From contig OZ025657.1 of NCBI GenBank assembly GCA_964019335.1, forward strand, positions 496,001 to 560,000: a DNA stretch of 64,000 nucleotides, in the 5' to 3' direction. Positions 58,547 to 64,000 of the stretch are shown piece after piece (position 1 is the stretch's first letter; each line of letters begins with the position of its first letter). The translations under genes were made by a program, and so were the position numbers. The stretch comes from Diplonema japonicum. Its lineage: Eukaryota > Euglenozoa > Diplonemea > Diplonemida > Diplonemidae. The notes under the pieces are model-generated. The model worked only from the letters and a program-made list of their open reading frames with translations. It was not told where the DNA came from and did no database searches.

Positions 58547-59324
58547 GGAAAAAAAAAAAAAAAAAAAGAAAGGGAGGGGAACAAAATGAATGGGTGAAAG
58601 AGGAAGGATAGGTGGTGGTGGTAGATAAATAAACCCTGAATGCTTTTCGCGACACAGGAGAGGGGGGGGAAGGCCCCAAATTGCCTTTAAAAAAAAAAAA
58701 AGAGAAACAAAAAAAAGAAATTCACTACAATAGGAAACGATGCTCCCCCTTAGGGTCGTTCCCTTCTTCTCTCGGCCCTATCAGCTAGTGCTGTCATCCC
58801 CGACGCAAACAGGGCCCTCTATTAAAGCCAACGACGCCGTTGCGGCCGATAGATCGTAGTGCTGGGACGCTGCGAAGGCGCTCCTCTTTCTTGTGTTCTA
58901 CGTGTCGTCTAGAGCATATAAGCTTTAAAAAAAAAAAAAAACAAGAAAAAACGAAGATAATTTGTATTAAAAGGTGGAAAAAAAAAACAAAAGTAGAAAT
59001 CTTATTTAAAAAAATTTTTCCCTTCAATTAAAAAAAAAAAAGCAGATAGAACGGGTTCCTTAGGTGACGCGAGAGAGAATGAAGAATAGGTGGGAAGAAA
59101 GAAGAAGGGGAAAGAAAGAAAAAAAGAGAGAGAGAAAACAAAATCAACGTGCTTTCTTTTACGTCTTCTCTTTTTTTTTTTTCTATTGCCCCCTCTTTTC
59201 TTAAGAAAAACTTTTTTTTCCCTTCTCAGATTCTCTTTTTTTTTTTTTTTTTTTTCCCTCTTACCTATCACCTTCGGAACAGCTTTTATGGGAAGAGTGA
59301 ACTTTTCGTTCACGAGAAGGGAAA

Positions 59325-59357
<33 letters not shown>
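58547..59357. other. Spacer with an unassigned complex patch
   Basis: 58735-58925 is of ordinary complexity (for example GGGCCGAGAGAAGAAGGGAA and CGTCGTTGGCTTTAATAGAG in the minus sense) between homopolymer blocks. It has no long ORF and might be a small RNA gene, a 5' UTR or an old repeat. The remainder is low complexity. Confidence 0.4.
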
Positions 59358-59360
<3 letters not shown>

Positions 59361-59886
59361 CTGAACATCAACATGTATAGATTCAGATTTGTGGATTTCT
59401 TGTTGAATACCAATTGATATGGTAGAAGGGGCATTTAAAGGACAGGCCTTCAAGGGGAGAGGTGGTGGGGGTGCAAAAGATTCGAAGTTAGAGGGGTGTA
59501 TTTGGGTTATATTATAGCTGTCGTAGTAACGGTAGGATGAGAAGACATTTACCATAAAAAGGATGCTGAAATATGAAGTGTGGGTGTCGAGGTATTCAGT
59601 CCGGTGCCGCGTGCTTGTGTTCCACCACTCTATTGACCAAAACAACAGCCCCGCAATGCCGAAAAAGTGGGCCACAACAATAGGTACATTAAGCGATAGG
59701 TTCCGCCTGCATATTACCATGTTCGCAAAAAGTACAGTAAATGCACCCAGAGGCACTCCGCTGCAGGCCCATCTCCCACATTCATATAAAGATAAGACTT
59801 GTATGTATTGCAGCATCATGATGGCTACACTGATGAACAATTGCAGGCTGAAGTTCCATCGGACATAGCCCATGTTCTGGCTAAGA

Positions 59887-59891
<5 letters not shown>
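59358..59891 (-). CDS. Four-helix membrane protein of unknown function
   Basis: 177 residues from the ATG at 59891 (MNLSQNMGYVRWNFSLQLFI); the longer open frame adds only the translated (TA)n microsatellite. Four hydrophobic segments at about 13-30 (LFISVAIMMLQYIQVLSL), 42-58 (VPLGAFTVLFANMVICR), 66-85 (VPIVVAHFFGIAGLLFWSIE) and 103-115 (YFSILFMVNVFSS), with both ends likely on the same side. The C-terminal 55 residues are Pro-rich and soluble. No family is recognised; the tetraspan layout is MARVEL-like only in outline. Confidence 0.65.

Positions 59892-59918
<27 letters not shown>
59889..59918. repeat. (TA)n microsatellite
   Basis: About 14 TA units directly upstream of the tetraspan gene's ATG. 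Confidence 0.9.
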
Positions 59919-59925
<7 letters not shown>

Positions 59926-60166
59926 TTTTTAATTTCCTCCCCCGCTTCCAATTTATTTGTATTTTTTTTTTTTTTTTTTTGAAATATAAAAAAAAAAATT
60001 TTTTTTTCGGCAAATACTAAACTGTTGTTATTATGAAAAAAAAAAAAGAAAAGGGGTAAAAAAGGAAGAAAAAGAAAGAAAAAAAAAAAAAAAAAAGAGG
60101 CGGGCGAAGAAAAAGAGAATCAATCTTCTCTCGACCCTCTTCTTTTTTTTTTTTCTTCGTTTTATT

Positions 60167-60630
60167 CTAATAACGGTAAATCCCAAACACCGTGGCCACT
60201 GCGAAAAGACCCTAATGGAAAAAAAAACTTTTTTTCCCCCCCCCGTAGTAAAATCATCGTACCTTGTTCATGTAAATATCTTGGGCATAACTGTCTGTGT
60301 CCTGGTCCCAAAAGCATCTACACCCCTGTGTGTTTTTTTTTTTTTTTTTTCCCGCCCGATTCATACCATCTTGACCCCATCACCCTTTTGTTCGCATATA
60401 AAAACATTTACGATCAGCTTGTATCTGTCGTAGTCCTGCTGCTTCAGCCTGTCTCGTATAGTGTCCGCAACTTCCTTTGTGAGACTGCTGACGCTGTCTG
60501 CGTTGTACTCCCCGCCATCCAACTTGTCCACCAACACCCTCCGTATCACATCTCTTACTTGGTTTGCTCTAAATTTATTTTTGTAGTTCGGTCTCAACGA
60601 GAACGTCTCTTGGTCGACTTCCGTAGACAT
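60167..60630 (-). CDS. Tctex-type dynein light chain, three exons
   Basis: Read as join(60167..60211, 60263..60325, 60367..60630), 123 residues. Exon 1 MSTEVDQETFSLRPNYKNKF...FICEQKGDGVKM, exon 2 GCRCFWDQDTDSYAQDIYMN-K, exon 3 GLFAVATVFGIYRY. The order K-F...V-x-x-V-I-x-x-x-L, YKLIVNVFICEQKG-x-G-V, R-C-x-W-D-x-x-x-D and the C-terminal strand LFAVATVFGIY is that of Tctex1/DYNLT proteins; without the two introns the ORF would stop before the last two beta-strands. Introns are 41 nt (60326-60366) and 51 nt (60212-60262). It works as a dynein light chain in cytoplasmic or flagellar dynein; which class (DYNLT1 or DYNLT2B/Tctex1d2) is not decided. Confidence 0.9.
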
Positions 60631-60756
60631 CTCTGCCCCTGTCGCCTGGCGATAATATTTTTAAAACTTTTTTCAACACATAAAGCGTCAAGGAAAAAAC
60701 AAACAACAAAGACGAATGTAGAAGAAGAGCAAAGAATGGAGAAAAAAAAAAAAAAA

Positions 60757-60790
<34 letters not shown>

Positions 60791-60792
60791 GC

Positions 60793-63700
60793 CTAATACA
60801 TGCTACTGAACCCGCTGTACCCACCATACGTTTCGCAAGGGAGTCTGTAGGTGCTCCCTCGAAGTCTTGATACACACTTGCTGTAACTGTTTGTCAGGCG
60901 CGGGCGGTAGTAGCCAAAGATGGCGTACCTGCGTCGCATGGCGGCCTGTCGTCCACCATACCCACGCCACACCTTTGCTATCGTTGTAACCGCATGTGCT
61001 CTGACGTGTGACCGTGTGCCGTACATCTCGTGTCTCCGCAATGGCGCTGTGAACACCTCGACCGAGGCGCGCCTCCTGAGCGACGTGACGTGCCTGTCGT
61101 CTGTGTATGCCTCGCGCATGCTGCGTGGGTACGTTGTTGCCACCTTGCGAGAGTACGAACCCGGCGTGGCCAGCACCTGTGGTGTCTGCGGCGATGCCAC
61201 TGGCGACGGGAGCCACTCGCCCCGTTGGTCCCCCGGCTGATACCCGCTGTTCTCAAACTCACGCTCGACTTCATACAAACTTCTCACAGGCACAGACTCG
61301 TATTGCCGCTGACGTGCAGAGACCGTTTCCGAACGTGAACTGCGATACGGTTCCTGTGGGTGGGCATGGGCTGCCTCTCTGTGGTACGGTTGCGATGCAG
61401 GTCTTGATGCAGGTGTGGGTTCCGTGTACAGTTCAACAGTTTGCTGTTCATGTTCTGATAGGGGGCGTGAGTTGACAAACACAGGCTCGGGGTGAACAGG
61501 AGCGGCTATCTCTGACAAGGGAATGGGTTCGGGTGCAGGCTCCGGAAGTGAGCGGTTCTCCTGTGAGCTGCCATTTATGTCTTCTTCTTGTAATACAACT
61601 TCTTCTTGAACCTCCTGTTGAACTTCCTCTTGCGGGGGTTCACAGACAGCAGATCCCAACACGCGCTCTTCTACGCGAGGTGGAGGCAGGTCTGTTGTCG
61701 GCACACTCCCCCTTACAACAGGGGTGGCCTGCTCGCTATCCCGGCTGCTCTCAGTATCAGGTTCTATCTGAACATCAGGTTCACACTCTTCTATTGCGGT
61801 GCTAGTAAGGAGAGGAGGTGCAACACCCCACAGTGTGTATACTCCAACGGCACCCACCTTGCTAACGGCTGCTTCCTCCCTCTCTTCGTGGGTGTCCAGT
61901 TCGTTTGAGAGGGCCTCGACTACTTCATCCACAGTCACAGTTCTGTGGTCTGCTAGACTCACCTTATTACCAAGAGAATTAGGTTTGGAATGAGCAACTG
62001 CAGCTTCTTGTGCAAGTATTTTCCTAACTTCGTCTTCATGCGCCACGCGCTCCGGCGGGACCTCCTCACTCACAGTTACGGACTCGACCTTCCTAGGCGA
62101 TATTATCGAAGATGCGTGGTTAGTGTGGGGGAAGGAAACCTGGCTAGAGGCGGCCGGAATGATGGCGAGATCAGGAGCAGGGTTTTGAGGGGGGGTGAGG
62201 TGTGGTTCTTCGGGTGCCACTTCATCATTCATAGATATACATTTCTGCACTCTATACATGGACGATATACAAGAAGAGGGCAGGGTGGCAGGGGGATGGG
62301 CGACTGCGACTTGTCGCTCGCTAGAGGACGTGGTGTCCTCCGTGCATTGCTGCACTGCGAAGTCATCGGGAGGTGCTGTGCTTTCCACACAGCCATGCGC
62401 GGCCCTTCTAGGCGATGAACCAAACGCTGTTGCCAGCGCCATAACTGGAGAGGTCTCATGCTTCACCTGCTTCATGTCTGCGGTTGGCAGTACTGACGGC
62501 GAGGGTGGTGTTGCCACAGAGGTTGTCGCTACCACCGCCGGTGACGGTGACGGCGACGACATTGCAGCTGCTATAGCAGCGGTCACAGCAGCTGTCGCAT
62601 GTGCGTGCACGATGTAATCCCGGAGCGTGATCGCAGCCCCCGCCTCCATTGAAGTGGGTGCTTCAATAGCGTTACCGACTTCTTGAAGTTTGTTCATCGT
62701 TGAGACCCGCTTGTCTTCATCTGCTTGAGCCTTAGCTGGGGTTTGAGCAAGTAGCAAAACACAGGCTACTCCTGCTGTCATTACCACAGGCAGTGCTGCT
62801 TCTGATCCATCCCAAGTTAGTTTGAGAACCGGTGCTTGCTCGTCTCGTGCTGTGCTAGGATCACAGTTTAGTGAGTCGTGTGCTGACATTGACACAGCAA
62901 CGGCTGCTGCCAGTGCTGCCTGTAATTCGTCAGCAACATTAACCATCCTCTGCGGTGGATCAATCGGCTGTGTATCAAGCTCTTGTTCAACCACAGTCAC
63001 TTCTCTCCCATCCACCACCGGTGTCGGTGTCGGCGATGCCAATTCCGCACCCTTTTCACTGGTCGGTTCGGTGTCTGGCTCAAGCACCCGTTCCTGCGTT
63101 TCTTGATCCCGAGTATGACCCTGCAGTTCAGTTTTTTGTGTTGACACCGACGTGGCAGCTACTTCTGTAACAGGCACTGGATCTGTTTCCTGCAGTGGCT
63201 CAGTTAGCTGTGAATCAAGTTCTTGCGCGGCGTGCGTTGTAATCACTTCTCTCCCTGCCACTACTGGTGTTGGGGCCTCTTCTGATGCTGGAGAGGTTAT
63301 ATCCGCGCTGGTCGGTTCAGAATTCTGCGGCTCGGTATCCTGCGATTTGTCACAGTTCTGGCCCGATGGCTCGCATGCCGCAACAATGGTTGCTACAGTT
63401 GCTGCCAGTGCTGCATGCTGTTCTGCCGTCTCGATAGGAGTTAGGGCGGTCTTTTGTAATTGGTCAGTCGACTGTGTATCAGGTTCTTGTTCTGCATGAC
63501 GTGTTTGTGTCCTGGTAATCACTGCTCTCCCTGCCACCACAGGTGTCGGTGCTTCTTCAGGTGCTGGCACAGGTGGTGCTACTTCTGCACTGCCGACTGG
63601 TGCCAATGATACCGCAGGTCCTTCCATGTTACCGGTTGCGTAATCAAGAATTGAGTCCCCTGTGTTCACAACCGCACGTGAGCTGTCCGTAAAGGGTGTG

Positions 63701-63906
63701 ACCACAAACCGTGCACCACCACCATCGTCGTCGTGGCTCTCAGGGCCAGGCGTGCCAGTGCTGTCCGATGCTTGCGTGCTTGAAATTGTGACAAGCTTCA
63801 CTCTTTTTTTAAGCACGTTCCTCTTGCGATACTTATGCCTCCGTTTGGTTGCAGATGGGGGCGCAGACACATTCAGTTCTTCTTGAGCGGCATCCGAACC
63901 AAGCAT
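60793..63906 (-). CDS. Large low-complexity repetitive protein with C-terminal IQ motif
   Basis: 1037 residues from the ATG at 63906 (MLGSDAAQEELNVSA); it may have further 5' exons beyond the window. The first third has about three degenerate repeats of roughly 95 residues, each with (E)APTPVVAGREVIT or PTPTPVVDGREVTVV, an acidic T/Q/E tract and an A-A-x-A-A-x-V-A helix. The middle is disordered, rich in Ala, Pro, Glu, Ser. Near the C-terminus TTIAKVWRGYGGRQAAMRRR is an IQ-like calmodulin-binding motif. The extreme C-terminus is Tyr/Arg-rich. Nothing is recognised at family level. It could be a flagellar or cortical protein that binds calmodulin, which is inference only. Confidence 0.7.
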   Translation of the reverse strand: MLGSDAAQEELNVSAPPSATKRRHKYRKRNVLKKRVKLVTISSTQASDSTGTPGPESHDDDGGGARFVVTPFTDSSRAVVNTGDSILDYATGNMEGPAVSLAPVGSAEVAPPVPAPEEAPTPVVAGRAVITRTQTRHAEQEPDTQSTDQLQKTALTPIETAEQHAALAATVATIVAACEPSGQNCDKSQDTEPQNSEPTSADITSPASEEAPTPVVAGREVITTHAAQELDSQLTEPLQETDPVPVTEVAATSVSTQKTELQGHTRDQETQERVLEPDTEPTSEKGAELASPTPTPVVDGREVTVVEQELDTQPIDPPQRMVNVADELQAALAAAVAVSMSAHDSLNCDPSTARDEQAPVLKLTWDGSEAALPVVMTAGVACVLLLAQTPAKAQADEDKRVSTMNKLQEVGNAIEAPTSMEAGAAITLRDYIVHAHATAAVTAAIAAAMSSPSPSPAVVATTSVATPPSPSVLPTADMKQVKHETSPVMALATAFGSSPRRAAHGCVESTAPPDDFAVQQCTEDTTSSSERQVAVAHPPATLPSSCISSMYRVQKCISMNDEVAPEEPHLTPPQNPAPDLAIIPAASSQVSFPHTNHASSIISPRKVESVTVSEEVPPERVAHEDEVRKILAQEAAVAHSKPNSLGNKVSLADHRTVTVDEVVEALSNELDTHEEREEAAVSKVGAVGVYTLWGVAPPLLTSTAIEECEPDVQIEPDTESSRDSEQATPVVRGSVPTTDLPPPRVEERVLGSAVCEPPQEEVQQEVQEEVVLQEEDINGSSQENRSLPEPAPEPIPLSEIAAPVHPEPVFVNSRPLSEHEQQTVELYTEPTPASRPASQPYHREAAHAHPQEPYRSSRSETVSARQRQYESVPVRSLYEVEREFENSGYQPGDQRGEWLPSPVASPQTPQVLATPGSYSRKVATTYPRSMREAYTDDRHVTSLRRRASVEVFTAPLRRHEMYGTRSHVRAHAVTTIAKVWRGYGGRQAAMRRRYAIFGYYRPRLTNSYSKCVSRLRGSTYRLPCETYGGYSGFSSMY

Positions 63907-64000
63907 GCAAAGGGTCCAAGCCAAGAGCTTGGAGCCGACTATCGTACTAGGAACATAGGCGGATAGGAATTGCTGGGCGGCAGTGCAGTCCTCCCGGGGC

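Noticed and set aside
1-64000. CRISPR arrays, bacterial operons, riboswitches, rRNA genes
   Set aside because: Nothing of the kind is visible; gene structure, introns and SL sites are eukaryotic.

Overview
The window looks like nuclear DNA of a diplonemid (Euglenozoa). Three independent signs support this. (1) Every recognisable host protein gene, about 28 from position 1899 to 63906, lies on the minus strand, as in the long polycistronic units of kinetoplastids and diplonemids. (2) Many genes are preceded by a pyrimidine tract plus AG and then a purine/A-rich leader to the ATG, the layout of spliced-leader (SL) acceptor sites. (3) A genomic SL-like sequence lies at 40456-40493 (minus); its 3' end ACAGTTTCTGTACTTTATTG differs by one base from the 3' end of the trypanosome SL. 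Unlike kinetoplastids, several genes have GT-AG cis-introns, here very short (25-79 nt). An ingi-like LINE and RLY-type flagellar/cytoskeletal repeats fit the same group. The species is not determined. A 200-N gap at 49948-50147 shows this is a draft scaffold.

Layout. 246-1490: decayed DNA transposon. 1899-9799: tandem rhodanese pair, RLY coiled-coil protein, TMEM256-like protein, two hypotheticals, and a double NTF2-like/CCCH protein. 12556-17699: two CCCH-zinc-finger nucleotidyltransferase paralogs sharing an identical converted core. 18410-33143: dense block with an EF-hand-like protein, an acylated protein, a ZNF598/Hel2-RWD-IMPACT fusion, Pam18-like protein, GH47 mannosidase, SLC26 transporter, TPR-C2 protein, AAAP amino-acid transporter and a coiled-coil protein. 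33650-45000: mobile-element island (LINE, tRNA-Leu, palindromic elements, a tyrosine-recombinase element, an SL-bearing retrocopy) surrounding a GH6 cellulase. 45010-48467: PPR protein, a very divergent histone H3 variant overlapping it by one base, and SCAMP. 48468-53815: gap and low-complexity spacer. 53816-63906: tRNA-Asp, a second acylated protein, a metal-site-less alpha-carbonic anhydrase, RPL8 (uL2) with three mini-introns, WRAP73, a membrane protein, a Tctex-type dynein light chain and a large repetitive IQ protein.

The genes do not form one pathway, as expected for a polycistronic unit where neighbours are co-transcribed but not functionally grouped. Themes that recur are RNA handling and translation quality control (CCCH proteins, nucleotidyltransferases, ZNF598-IMPACT, PPR, uL2), flagellum/centrosome (RLY protein, WRAP73, Tctex) and membrane transport. 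Intergenic DNA is dominated by homopolymer runs, A-rich upstream and T-rich downstream of genes in the coding sense. The most notable observations are the SL-bearing repeat copy with its acceptor-bearing sister, the ZNF598-IMPACT fusion, the H3 variant with its TGATG overlap, the gene-conversion tract, the HPD-to-HAD Pam18-like protein and the ultrashort introns. Intron calls come from reading splice sites by eye and have no transcript support here.
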